A DNA stretch of 64,000 bases from Psococerastis gibbosa (Eukaryota; Arthropoda; Insecta; Psocodea; Psocidae), in the NCBI GenBank assembly GCA_963971405.1, contig OZ020489.1:7688001-7752000 (forward strand). The letters are read 5' to 3'. The notes under the pieces are model-generated. The model made no database searches. It was not told the DNA's origin and saw nothing but the letters and a program-made list of their open reading frames with translations. Shown in pieces: positions 22,501 through 33,774 of the stretch; the first letter of the stretch is position 1; each line of letters starts with the position of its first letter. A program made the position numbers and the translations under genes.

Positions 22501-25500
22501 AAGGCGCTTATTCCACCTACTTTAAAAGTCAATAGTAAATGTGGTATTGACGTTTTAGCAGACATTAAAGGCAGTCTTAAAATGTCTGCTACCACGTCAA
22601 TACCACATTTACTATTGACTATAGACGCAGGGGAATAAGCGCCTAACTCACTATCTTCAAATGTAAACGTGTGTCACATGTTGAATGGAAGCTCTTTTTA
22701 CGACCTTTCATTTGCCGTACTGACCTTTGGCGCTTATTCCACCTACGGCAATAGTCAATAGTAAATGTGGTATTGACGTTTTAGCAGACATTAAAGACAG
22801 TCTAAAAATGTCTGCTATCACGTCAATACAACATTTACTATTTACTATTGACGTAGGTGGAATACGCGCCTTTGCTGTACTAATTTTGAGCCTACGCAGT
22901 AAGGTACACGATAAATTAAATATTATAGTTGAGTCGTCTAGTATCAAAGTCACCAATGTAATTTTTGACCAATTTTTCAGAAACCGCCAAACCTGTAAAT
23001 ACAGTAAAAATCATATACTGTATTAAACTCAACTGGCAATACAGTTACTGAACTATCAGTTTAGTTTAATACAGTAAACTGCATTATGACTAGGGGTAGA
23101 GATAGACGCAGTTGCCTCGACTGTAAAGTAATACCTGGAAACCCAATAGCCGAGCAACACCGGCTACTTGTAGCTGACCTGAGGGTGGTAGGGAAAAGGA
23201 ACCGCCAAGCAAAGCGAGATCGGAAGATAAAGTGGTACCTCCTACATGAAGATCCCAACAAAACTGAAGGATTCAAAGCAGCAGTGGAGACATTCTTCAA
23301 CGGGTGGGCCGCAAAATGGGAAACCAGCAGTAGCAACGATGCGTGGAACGAGTTTGAGAAATGCGTGCTAAATGCTGGTGAGGAAGTGCTAGGTATGACG
23401 AGAGGGGGTGCGAAAACTGAAAGAGAAGCTTGGTGGTGGAATGAGACGGTGAAAACTGCCCTCAAAGAAAAGAAAACCGCCTTTAAAGCTTGGCAGGCAG
23501 ACAGGACACCGGAAAAACACAGTGAGTACAAAATGCGGAAGGGTAATGCGAAAAGGGCAGTCAAAAAGGCAAGAGACGACGCGACAGAAAGGTGGTACGA
23601 AGAGCTCAACACCAGGGAGGGAGAAGCCAAGATTTTTAAAATTGCAAAAGGCAGAGCCAGGCAGCAGCAAGACCTTGGAGCGGTCTTATGCATTAAAGAT
23701 GAGCAGGGCCGGGTATTGACCCAAACTGGGGACATCATAGAGCGTTGGAGAGCGTACTTCAATGGTATTATGAATGAAGTCGGAACTAGACAATGCGAAG
23801 ATGTAGAACCATATGTGGGGCCTATACTAGAGTTCAGTGAATCGGAAGTCGAAAAAGCCCTTAAGAAAATGGCAAATGGAAAGGCATTTGGACCGGATGG
23901 GGTCCCAATTGAAGTGTTTAAATCACTGGGAAGGAGTGGTGTTTCGTTCATGACAAAGCTAGCCAATAAGATAATGACAGGAGGGCGTATGCCAGTTAGT
24001 GGGAGGGAAAGTGTCACAATCCCGATATACAAGAGAAAAGGGGACGTGCAACATTGCAACAACTACCGGCCGATCAAGCTAATGAGCCACTGTATGAAAT
24101 GGTACGAGAGACTTTTGGAAACTCGGCTAAGAGACCAGCTAGAAGGCGACATCACCGAAAACCAACTCGGCTATATGAAGGGTAGAGGCACGATGGATGG
24201 CATATACGCAGTTAGAACCATGCTAGAACTACACAGAGAGGCAAACACACCACTGCACTATATCTTTATTGACCTGGAGAAAGCATACGACCGAATACCT
24301 AGAGACCTGATCTGGGAATGCCTGAAGAAAAGAGGTGTTGTGCTAGAGTATGTCCGAGTTATCCAAGACATGTATGAGGGTTGCACGACTAGGGTAAAGA
24401 GCGCTGCAGGACTCAGTGAAGGTTTTAACGTCCAGTATGGGCTACATCAAGGTTCAGCACTTAGCCCTTTCCTCTTTGTAACTATAATGGACACGATCAC
24501 GAAAAGCATCCAAGGGGAAGCCCCTGCAAGCCTGTTATTCGCGGATGACGTGGTAGTAAGCACGAAAGGGAGAAGGGAAGGCGAAGCAGAGCTTAATAAA
24601 TGGGTGGAACGCCTAGAAAAAGAGGGTTTGTAGGTAAACAGGAGCAAAACCGAGTACATGGAATGCGGGAAACCAGAACCAGGCACTGTAAAAATAGGTG
24701 ATCAAGAACTTAAGAAAGTGAAGACATTTAAGTATCTGGGTAGCACCCTTGAACAAAACGGTGGATGTGAAGAAGACGTGAAAGGAAGAATAAAAGCAGG
24801 CTGGGGGAAATTTCATGACATGGCACCAATCCTCACAGACAGAAAAATGCCAAAGAAGCTCAAGGGTCGAATATATAAGCAAGTGATCCGACCATGCATG
24901 CTGTACGGTGCGGAGTGTTGGGCGGTCAGGAAGTGAGATGAACACAAAATTCACGTGGCGGAGATGAGAATGCTACGAAGAGCGTGTGGACTGACCCTGC
25001 AAGACCGGCGCCGAAATGAGAACATAAGGTTGGAGATGAAAACTGGTGATGTCGCACTGAAGCTAAGGGAAAGAAGACTCAGCTGGTGGGGCCACGTACA
25101 GAGGAGGGAGGAAACATCCCTCCTAAAGCGTACACAGAATATGACACTCCCTGGACCCCGCCCCCGGGGAAGACCGAAATTGACACTCCCCAGAAAAATC
25201 GAAGAAGACATAAGGACTCTCGCCCTGAACAAAGAAGACGCTCTAAACAGAGTTGTTTGGAAACGCCGCTGCCCTGCCGCCGACCCTCCCTGAGGACAAA
25301 GGCGATGTAAAAGTAAGTAAGTACATTATTTTTACTGTATTTACACGTTTTATGGTTTTTGAAAAATTGATCAAAAATTACATTGTTGACTTTGATACTA
25401 GACGACTCAGTTACACTTGTTTATCAAATTTTGTTCTAATTACCGAAAAAGGGTGGGTGGGCGGTGTGACTCACCCTTTATTTATTCACGATATGGAGTG

Positions 25501-28500
25501 TTGATTACTTCATCTAAAGGCCCGGTGGTAAAAATCAGATCTACTGCAGCAGTACCAGCACTGCTGGTCCAGTAGTAGCTCAGCCTAGAAAAATGTTATG
25601 ATGTAAACTCTGTGGTTTTGCACCTACCTATTTGCTCCAATGGCAGATCTCCCAGCAATGCTGTTGCAGTAGATCTGTCTTTACGTACCTGACCTAAGCA
25701 CCTACTTAGCGGAACTCTTGAACTAGTTGATATTATGTTAGCTGTCTTTAGGTGCGCGCGCAACACACGGAGCGAGCCATCGACTTCTTGGTGAAGGAAC
25801 TCAAGGTGTGCACCCAGAAGGAAGCCCAGGAGCGCATCTTCTTCGTCTCAGCCAAAGAAGCCTTACAGGCTCGTCTTCAGGAATCACAGGGACTTCCAGC
25901 TCACTGTAAGTATTCTATGGCGGGGTTTCCACCGACCTCTCATTGCAGAATGCACATACGTTGACGTGGTAGCAGACATTCAAGACTTAGACGGGGTTTC
26001 CACCGCCCTCTCATTGCAGAATGCAAATGATATTGACGGAATTTTGAATTTTTCTTTTTATAGAAATCTATTAAGATGTTTGTGCTTAATATAACCCATG
26101 ACGCCATTTTTTAATTTTAGTTTGTTTGTTTGTGATTTTACTCTATGATCATTGATCAATTTTAACTTTGGTATAGAGTAAAACAAAAATTTCCGTCAGT
26201 GTCATTTGCATTCTGCAATGAGAGGTCGGTGGAAACCCCGCCTTTATTAATGACATCTGCTACCACGTCAACGTATGTGCATTCTGCAATGAGAGGTCGG
26301 TGGAAACCCCGCCTAAACGTTCTTCCTACAAACATCAACCAGTCACTATTTATAATAATTCACTGAATCCGTCTGGCATCAGATGTGCTATGAGAGAACT
26401 GAAAGGATTTATTATTTAATTCCATGTTGGCCGAATATTGGGCCATAAACAGCCATAAGGCTTACGGATTAGTCCAGTAGAATTATGATCACCTACACCC
26501 GTGTGAGGCCCGCTCGAGTAAATTATTTTCGCCAAAAATGACGAGATAATAATAAGCGAGACGCAATTGCCAGCCTGTTTGTTGAATGCACTATCAAGCA
26601 GGGTGAAGACAATGAAAACTATGATTAAATTGAATTAATTATGACGTAGGTCTTAGAGTGCTCAGTATACTGTATGTGCACTAAACCCTGACACACGCTA
26701 GCGAAGTTAGAGCCATCAATTCCTCTCTTTCACTCATCACACAGAGGAGAAAATGATGAAGCACTTTAATAAATTGAACTCATAATGGCTTAGGTTTTAT
26801 AAATAAATAAAATAAATAATAAGGACTTTTTGTTGTTTCTATTACGAAGCCAACCTAGCGGAGTTAGCGCTAAAAAGCCCTCTCTTACACTCTAGGAAGG
26901 CCGGGGACTGCCTGCTTTGTATGCCCTCCGAAGCATGGCCAGAAAATGTAGCTAGTGTGGGACTCGAACCAACAACCTTTCGGGTGAAAGTCAGAGTCCG
27001 TACCACTACGCTACATGTCATGACTCTTATAGTGGTGTGTATACTGCTTGTGGGCTAAGCACTAAACCACTGTAGTGGATTTAGGGCCATCAGTTCCTCC
27101 CTTTCACTCATCGCAACACCATGAGATGATTTTGGCATTAACTCCAATAAAATTTAAATTACGGCTCATTTCTAATGTTATTTCTGCTGTTGCAGCTGGC
27201 GCTGTTGCGGAAGGGTTCCCAAAGCGTTACTTTGAATTTCAAGACTTTGAGAAAAAGTTTGAGGAATGTATTTCCAAGTCAGCAGTAAAAACCAAGTTTG
27301 AGCAACACAGTCAGCGTGGGAAATACATTGCTGCGTAAGTAATTTTTAGTTATACCTGAACTCATATTTTTGTTATGTTGGACAAATTGTTAAATCGAGA
27401 TCATCCGTAATCAACTCTAGTGCGATATCTGAGCCTTCTCCACTTCTATCTGTTTCTCTCTTCAACATCATTCAGCACTTCCTGCAGATCCAGCCTCGCT
27501 CTCCTGAGATCATCCTCAAGTTTGTTTCTGTCAGGCTGGCTGGATAGCCATCCATAGCGCATGCAATAAAGCGACACAATGGGCCAATACAGTCAAAACA
27601 AAGCGATTAGGATGGCCAGAACTCACTGCACCTGTATTCTGTTGTCACCCTGCCTGTTGGATTGTTCATTTGTTTTTCACTTGCCACTATTTTCTTTTTG
27701 CTTTATAAGTAGTATAAGGAAAGCTTTGTGATGGTCAAAATTTTCGATTCCTAGATTTCAACGGACTTAGATGTTTTGAGGTCCTAGGAACCCAAAAAAG
27801 TGGTTTTTACGAAATGTCTGTCTGTCGCTCTGTCTGTCTGTTCATTTTTTATGTTGCCACCCTACAACCTGGAAACGTTTCCTTTGACATATCCCCCTGC
27901 CTTTGCCCGCCATCGGCCATACTTGACTAATGGTTATTTTATTATCGTTGGTTTCTGGTTTCCTCGGTCTTCCTCTGTTTTGTCAGCCCTCTGTTTCATC
28001 TTCCAGCCACTAATGGTGCACATGGTGTCCATTCTCTTTACGTGACCACCCAACGATTGCAGTCTCCATATTGTTAAATATTAATCAGAATTCGGACAGT
28101 CCTCTGTAATGTAAAAATTGAACTACTTGAAGTACTCCTTGCGCTAGTGTCGCTGATTCAAGGCAGCAGCCGTGTTGTTTTGGTTGGGGATACGGAATAT
28201 GGTGGCTTTCAATTGGATCCACTGCCATCTACTGTAGGAGTTGTGGAGGTTGTCACTGTCACTTCTTCAATTGGGTACCCTACTTCAGGGCTTTATGCTC
28301 TTATTTACTTTGTTTTTAATTAAACCGCATTATTTCTTGTTATAGTGAAATTCGCAATGTAATGGATGAAATTTACGAAACTGCTTTGAAATTAAAGAGC
28401 GAAAAGGCAAGTGCGAAGAAGGATATCCACGACAAATTAAATTTTACAGAACAGCAGCTACTTCTAATCACGCAGGAGATGAAAAACAAGATTCATGTCA

Positions 28501-31500
28501 TGGTCGAAGACGTGGAACAGAAGGTACACAAATATCCATGTAATAGGGCTTTATTCTTATTTATTATTCTTTATACCAAAAGGAAGACCTAGGTGAAGAT
28601 GGGCGGACCAGTTCCAGGAGGACCTCCTTCGAGTTGGCGTCGAGGCAGCAGATTGGACAGCGGCTGATGAGGATCGACAAAGATGGAGGCCAAAAATTTA
28701 ATCATCATTAATCATCATTCTTTATTAAGGCCGCATTTATACATGCAGCAATTTTAGAGCAGCTAAAACATAAGGCGAAATGTTTTTATGAAAAACCTTA
28801 GAGCCGTTTACAGAAGAAAATAAATAAATAAATGGGCTCTAAAAGAGGCTCCTGCCAGATACCAGAGTTGTGTGGAAAATGTTGGACCAGAATTGTGAAG
28901 GAAGAAGTCTCTCTGGATGGCAGAGAATGAAGTGTCTTGATGACATGAAGGAGGGTTCATGGGCTTCCGTGGATGAGGGCGACTGGTTCACAACAAAGAG
29001 AGGGATAGTACAGCTCACTTCAGCGAAAGTCCAAAATAATATATTGAAATTGATGGATAAGAACCCGAAACTCTTCCCATCTAAAGAATTATTTCAACTG
29101 GGTAAAGTACCAGACATCTAACTAGTCTTCGAAACTGCTGCTCTACATCAGCTCTATAAGTATATACATCCCTACAACTTATTACACAGCTAGAACTAAA
29201 GAAAACAGCAGACTATAGCCTTACAAATATGTAACGATCTCCCAAAAAAAAAAAAAAAGTAGTCCTAACCTGGCCCTGCCAACGAACCCATTGGGTTTCG
29301 GAAATTATTGGTATTGTTTTCGAATTAATTTCTAGCCGCTGGCAAACTGGTTCACTCCTCGCTGTCTTCCCACACCAACTGCGTGTGACAAGGGACAAGC
29401 TCACACATGCTAACCATTGACATATTAACAGGTGTTAGCTCGACTGAACCAAGTAACGGAACGAGTCGTCACATTTGATAGTAATATGGGTATTAACTAA
29501 CAATGTTGAAGTTATCGAATTAAAAGCGTTATCCTCGTTACCACACATCGTGAGTGGACCTCTGGGTGTGTTGCAGGTTCACCGCGATAAACAAATATGG
29601 CGGCATAAATAATTAGATTACTCGTGACTTCGTGGTTTTTCATTTTAATAAACAAAAAATAACAAAAATTTAGAGTTTTTGTTATTTTTTGTTTATTAAA
29701 TATGGCGGCGGCTGACATTCCATTCAAGTATCGATCGCAATGGTGGTTAACATAAGTTCAACTCAATTTTAACTAACCCTAAAGTGCGTTTAGCCAACAC
29801 GCTGGTTAGTTTAGGTTTCCGTTTCCACGAGGGTTGGCTTACCACTCTTAACTGGGGATAACCATAACACCAACATTGTGAATACTTTTCATGAGAGGTT
29901 TGTGCTGGCTAACTGAGTTATTTTATCATAGGTATCTAAAGCACTTAGCGAAGAGATCCGACGTTTGAACGTGCTCGTTGAGGAGTTTAACCTGTCGTTC
30001 CACCCAGAGCCTCTCGTTCTCAATGTGTACAAGAAGGAGCTCCACTCACATGTAGAGAATGGGCTGGGCAGCAATCTCCGGTCTAGGCTGTCTACTGCTT
30101 TGGCTCTTAATATAGACAACAGTCAGAAGGACATGACGGGTAGGTAGACTGCTCTAAGCTATAAACCCCGGTACACGCGGTCGATTTGACTCGCGCGAGT
30201 TGCCAACGTTTTTGCTTTCCTATTTATAGGTTAGTGTAAGGAAAGCTTTGTGATGGTCGAAATGTTCGATTTCGAGATTTCAGTGTATTCACACGTTTTT
30301 AGGTCACAGGAAAAATTAAACCCTAGGACAATTCTTCAATTATTTACCATGGAACTACTCCTAGTATCTATCTAAAGACAAAACATGTAAATCTCCCAAT
30401 CATGTACAATTCAAACAACAATTATACTTTCTGTGTTTGCAGATCGAATGGCAGCATTACTGCCCGCCGACAAACAACAAATATCGCTAAATCTTCTGCC
30501 TCGCCGTGAGCCATTTGAAATTCTGTACCGTCTCAACTGTGACAACTTGTGCGCGGACTTTCACGAAGATCTCGAGTTCAGATTCTCGTGGGGGATTTCC
30601 GCGCTTGTCTACAGGTTCCTCGGCAGTGCCGGGCATAAAGTTAATATTGCTAATTACAATAGGGTAAGTACGTTTGAATTCATTGGTATTAAAAGAAATA
30701 AAAACAGAATTTGTCGTAAAGACACGCGATAGAAGTGAAACACGCGTGGTTCTGGATGGGTCTAATTGTGTTGACATTTTGTCTCGCGTTGTGGATTTCG
30801 GCGTCCCCTCTGGTCCTTGTCATCATTATTGTCATCATCATCATCAATGAGCAACTCTAGTTTTAAAATATACATTTTCTTTACTTGCCCAGGTATGATA
30901 TATACACCCCTCTTCTGATTATTCACCACTTCCTCTAATTCCACTCTTTTTTTGATCATCCTCAATCTGGTCTTTATATATCTCTTCCTTAGTAATCCTC
31001 TTCTTCTTATTCTTTTATTCTGTTATCCATTCACGTTACGTGCCCAAACCATCGATGTCTCCGTCTAGCTGTCTTCTCCACCAAGGCATTGGTCCTTCCA
31101 TCCCGTACTCTCTTCTCTGTCATTTCCAACCCTAATACTTTTTGCCCTCTGACGGGATGTTCTCGGATCTCGTTCAATTAATTACGAAGTGATTTGTTAT
31201 GGTTTTAGGTGCCTTCTATGATTGGCACACCTGAATATTCGCATGACTTAAACGTAAGCACCGCAATGACGCCTGGGCATAACAGCGAAGACTATCTGGG
31301 TGTCGTCTCGCGAATTGCTCTGGCTTCCGTCACCTCGCAAGGAACAATGGGAGGTGTTCTAGTCGCTGGACTTGTAAGTACAGACTTATTCGTATTCATT
31401 ATAATTATAAAGGTTTTATAAACATAATAGTCTCCTTAGAAACTTTGTAGAACTTGCTGTCACTCTTTGTGAAAAAATTATTACTTAGTACAGTTATACG

Positions 31501-33133
31501 TAATAAAAACGACTGGTTTTCACGCCATCGTCAAGTACAATTGAAAACCGAAAAAACAAAACGGTATGCTAGCTAAAATATAACACATTGTCGAGATGCA
31601 CACAGCGTCGCATAAGATAAACATTTTTTTGAAATAAACATTTGAACATTAACAAATCGTAGCGGTAACAAGGTAGAACTACTTAAAAAGGTTATGTCAT
31701 TAAGTAACGTTTTGTTATCAACCATAGCTTCCCTAATCTCAATGGTTTCTAAATTATCAAGAAGTTTCTCTTTGTTGGCTACATGTAAGATCTGTGACTT
31801 CGATCATTTTAAGATCTTACATATAGTCAACAAGGGGAAACTTCTTTATAATTTTGAATCCATTGAGATTAGGGAAGCTATGGTTAATAACAAAACGTTA
31901 CTTAATGACATAACCTTTTTAAGTGGTTCTCCTTTGTTAGGGCTACCATTAGTTAATGTTCAAATGTTTAATTCAAAAATTGTTTATCTTATGCGACGCT
32001 GTGTGTATCTCGACAATGTGTTATGTTTTAGCTTGCATACCGTTTTGTTTTTTCTGTTTCCAATTGCAATTGACGATGGCGTGAGCCGAAACAGGTTGTG
32101 TATTTTATTTTTATTACGTAAAACTGTACTAAGTAATAATTTTTTCACACTGAGTACAAAGGTTTTCACGGCCAGAGTCAGATATTTGTTCTATGGATGA
32201 TGCAAGCAGTAGAATCCGGGCTGATGGCGTCCGAGAGCTTACTTCCAAGCGTTTCGACATCTGTGGTCGACATCTTCAATAATACCGGTGTCAAGTTGAT
32301 TCCGTAGACTTCTGAACACCGCCACACTGGAAGGTTTTACTCCCAATTGTATCCGAATTGTATTCCTCTGGTGTTTTAGATGCTGAAGACGATTGGCTGG
32401 CGTTTGATTCTCGCTTCTGGGGCGGTCTACGGTTGTATTTACTTGTGGGAAAGATTGACGTGGACGAATAAGGCAAAGGAGCGGGCATTCAAAAAGCAGT
32501 ATGTTAACCATGCGACCAAAAAACTTAAGTTAATAGTCGACCTTACCTCTGCCAACTGCAGTCATCAAGTTCAACAGTAAGTCTTAAAGACTTAGTCGTT
32601 TACAACGGTTGTTTGTTACAGAAAGAGGGGGATGTTATTATATAAAATCGTCTCCTTTGTAACTTTGTAATATTTTGAACACATTGTCATAAGAGTTAAC
32701 TTAGTAAAATATCTGTCTTAGTAAAATATCAGTGATATTTTACTAAGTTAACTCCTATGACAATGGGGGATGTTATGATCAGTAGGGCTGGAGTCTCCAA
32801 CCCCAATCTCAACCTTGCTTGGGGTTTAGATTATTTAAGTCTTATTTGGCCATATGAGAAGCTGAACCAAATAATAGGACTTTTTTGCTATATTGAGTTA
32901 TTGGTATCGTTGGAATCGTCTAGTAAAGGGCTACAAAGTGACAGTGTTGTTAGGAGCAAAATGGGACTTCCTCAGTGTTTAAATGTAGCGAAGAATCAGG
33001 TTCCTAAGTACGTTGTCAGCTAACCAACCTACAGTTTTTGGTCTCCTGAAAAATTTAGTTAAGTGGAACTGGAACCTTTTGCTCCTAGTACCCTCATATA
33101 CAATATCAACACACCCTATTCACATCTAGCAGC

Positions 33134-33178
<45 letters not shown>

Positions 33179-33751
33179 GTCTCGTCTGTTCTGGGAATTT
33201 GCCCTCTAAGTCGCCGTTACAAGTGTTTTATCAATAGTCTAAAAGACTAGCGCTCTGATTGGCTAACAATGACGCAAAATTGATGACAGCAGGCTATAGG
33301 TACACTGGTAAACACGTGGATTGCCTTTAGATCTAGCTGTCCAGAGTGAAACATTATTTTGCAATTGAGGACAGGGGACGGGTGTTGTGCTGAACTCTGA
33401 TCCGAACCCACCCCCAGTTTCTCAGGTGTGATACGTAAGCCTCTTCCACTCCCTCCTGCCTCTCCACTTCTGATTATCTAGTAGAATGACATTAAATCAC
33501 CTTTAGGGTCTATTCTATCGTATCTCATTGACATTGTTTTTAACAGGGAATTATCATCAACGTTTGCGCGCCTTTGCCATCTCGTAGACGAATCGACCGG
33601 TGATATGGACACCAAAATTAAACTTCTCGACAAAGAGCTTAAGCAACTAGAGGAAGCTAGTAACTCGGCCAAGGTGCTTAGGAACAAAGCCAACTATGTC
33701 ACCAATGAGCTTGAGTTGTTTGAAGAAACTTTCCTGAAACAATATCAATAA
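16578..33751 (+). CDS. Marf: Mitofusin (13 coding exons, complete)
   Basis: Exons: 16578-16776, 17514-17623, 18263-18442, 19002-19232, 20393-20500, 25752-25905, 27196-27334, 28346-28523, 29932-30139, 30443-30663, 31209-31373, 32380-32576, 33547-33751. All have AG/GT borders and consistent phases; the total is 2295 nt, or 764 residues, near the family norm (741-810). The family is a dynamin-like GTPase that tethers and fuses outer mitochondrial membranes. Exon 3 has the P-loop GRTSNGKST and GIGHTTN; exon 4 has DSPGID (G3); exon 5 has NNRWD (G4). Exons 7-9 cover the first heptad region, exons 11-12 the membrane anchor (GVLVAGL, then [20 protein letters not shown]) and exon 13 the C-terminal coiled coil. 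A pyrimidine tract and AG at 16527 show that the first coding exon is spliced to an upstream leader. A GTAAGA just after the stop could start a 3' UTR intron. Confidence 0.97.
17918..18072 (-). repeat. Repeat R, internally deleted copy
   Basis: In reverse orientation to 56149-56487. It keeps both ends (ACCATGTTGAATCCATGAGA... and ...GACAGGGTTGATGAAAGCAG) but lacks about 190 bp of the middle. It lies in mitofusin intron 2, about 190 bp before exon 3. Confidence 0.75.
19938..20115. repeat. Hairpin element with TTCAGAAGATTT core
   Basis: An inverted repeat: AACAAATGGGTTGGTGCAAA on the left pairs with TTTGCACCAACCCATTTGGA on the right, and TTTCAGAAGATTTCTGA pairs with TCAGAAATCTTCTGAAA. The same core motif occurs in 1455-1895 and 44705-44885, so these form one family with different outer ends. 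It lies in mitofusin intron 4. Confidence 0.75.
20913..21307. repeat. Hairpin MITE carrying a second hairpin MITE
   Basis: The outer element has GGCGGGGTTTCCACCGACCT ends and arms containing GTGCAAAATACACATACGGT, with TAA on the left and TTA on the right. At its tip sits an inner full-length hairpin, 20984-21236, of the same type as 6945-7200. Both are in mitofusin intron 5. Confidence 0.85.
21530..21883 (-). repeat. Repeat R, nearly full copy
   Basis: Reverse orientation of 56149-56487: includes TGCGGCAACTTGGTAGTGTG, GATAACGCGCTTAGGCAGTA and the segment CCTCAAGTTAACAAACAGAC. After GGCCGTTGGC it runs into other sequence instead of a TTGGCG tail. It lies in mitofusin intron 5. Confidence 0.8.
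22503..22643. repeat. Hairpin MITE with TAA target duplication
   Basis: 141 bp, ends GGCGCTTATTCCACC and the complement of GGCGCTTATTCCCC, flanked by TAA at 22500-22502 and 22644-22646. The centre is the shared TAGCAGACATTAAAGGCAGT hairpin. It lies in mitofusin intron 5. Confidence 0.88.
22729..22870. repeat. Hairpin MITE, sister of 22503-22643
   Basis: 142 bp, with GGCGCTTATTCCACCTACGG and the complement at the right end, flanked by TTT on both sides (22726-22728 and 22871-22873). Its inner hairpin is almost identical to that of the element 86 bp upstream. Confidence 0.87.
23086..25320 (+). mobile_element. LINE (RTE-like), 5'-truncated, defective
   Basis: One reading frame from 23086 to 25293 encodes the last part of an apurinic-type endonuclease ([20 protein letters not shown]), then a reverse transcriptase ([59 protein letters not shown] and catalytic LLFADDVV) and the C-terminal segment [10 protein letters not shown] and [16 protein letters not shown]. 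The frame has two in-frame stops, a TAG at 24631 and a TGA at 24937, so it is inactive. The missing endonuclease start shows 5' truncation. The 3' end is GATGTAAAAGTAAGTAAG. It lies in mitofusin intron 5, same orientation as the gene. A short piece of the same element is at 34366-34520. Clade assignment is tentative. Confidence 0.85.
25919..26313. repeat. Nested hairpin MITE 13 bp after a splice donor
   Basis: The outer element starts GGCGGGGTTTCCACCGACCT at 25919; the mitofusin exon 6 donor GT is at 25906. Arms contain TGCACATACGTTGACGTGGT. An inner hairpin, 25990-26242, starts after ACATTCAAGACTTA. TAT precedes and TAA follows the outer element. Confidence 0.87.
26800..27021 (-). repeat. 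tRNA-derived SINE (family with TAGCGTAGTGG head)
   Basis: On the minus strand it starts ACATGTAGCGTAGTGGTACG (A box), has GGTTCGAGTCCCACACT (B box), a body CATGCTTCGGAGGGCAT and an AT-rich TTTATTTATTT tail. The plus-strand copy at 53999-54230 matches over the whole length. It lies in mitofusin intron 6, 174 bp before exon 7. Confidence 0.82.
27697..27845 (-). repeat. Dispersed repeat with ACAG microsatellite
   Basis: Reverse of 50875-51000: TAAGGAAAGCTTTGTGATGG, GTGGTTTTTACGAAATGTCT and a GTCT-repeat. A further copy lies at 30216-30330, and plus-strand copies at 49826-49905, 50752-50998 and 51009-51130. Family unknown; similar sequences with 'CCAAATTTCA...AAATC' are common in insect genomes. 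Confidence 0.6.
27990..28065 (-). repeat. LINE C-terminal scrap
   Basis: The minus strand reads [20 protein letters not shown], matching the W.GHV.RM segment near the end of insect LINE polyproteins. It lies in mitofusin intron 7. Confidence 0.4.
28585..28730 (+). repeat. LINE 3' end fragment
   Basis: The plus strand reads [20 protein letters not shown], then DRQRWRPKI and a stop, followed by an ATCATCATT tail. This is the typical last segment of a LINE polyprotein. One TGA lies upstream in the frame. It sits in mitofusin intron 8, right after exon 8. Confidence 0.55.
30216..30330 (-). repeat. Dispersed repeat copy (as at 27697)
   Basis: GTAAGGAAAGCTTTGTGATG and the following TTCGATTTCGAGATTTCA match 27717-27770. 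The ACAG tract is missing here. It lies in mitofusin intron 9. Confidence 0.6.
31465..32147. repeat. 680-bp palindrome in mitofusin intron 11
   Basis: The left arm (TGTGAAAAAATTATTACTTA...) pairs with the right arm (...TAAGTAATAATTTTTTCACA) down to a short loop near 31806. Arms are about 330 bp with moderate divergence. GGTATGCTAGCTAAAATATA on the left pairs with TATGTTTTAGCTTGCATACC on the right. A 168-residue open frame across the right arm looks incidental. Confidence 0.78.
32157..32300. repeat. Repeat related to 11098-11275
   Basis: It has GGTTTTCACGGCC, AGCAGTAGAATCCGGGCTGA and, on the minus strand, TTGAAGATGTCGACC followed by GATGTCGAAACG. It directly follows the large palindrome and lies in mitofusin intron 11, 80 bp before exon 12. 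Confidence 0.5.
32683..32764. repeat. Short palindrome
   Basis: ATTGTCATAAGAGTTAACTT pairs with AAGTTAACTCCTATGACAAT around a GATATTTTACTAAG core. It lies in mitofusin intron 12, about 107 bp after exon 12. No family recognised. Confidence 0.7.
33133..33180 (+). repeat. CT microsatellite
   Basis: An almost pure (CT)n run with a few TTT interruptions in mitofusin intron 12. Confidence 0.9.
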
Positions 33752-33774
33752 TATCGAAGGTAAGATTTTAATAA

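Noticed and set aside
23061-24062. 333-residue minus-strand gene
   Set aside because: It is the antisense shadow of the LINE reverse transcriptase frame.
31694-32200. 168-residue protein in mitofusin intron 11
   Set aside because: The frame lies inside a palindrome, is low-complexity and hydrophobic by AT bias, and has no family features.
32380-32576. Independent small membrane protein
   Set aside because: It is mitofusin exon 12, bounded by an acceptor and donor with the right phases.
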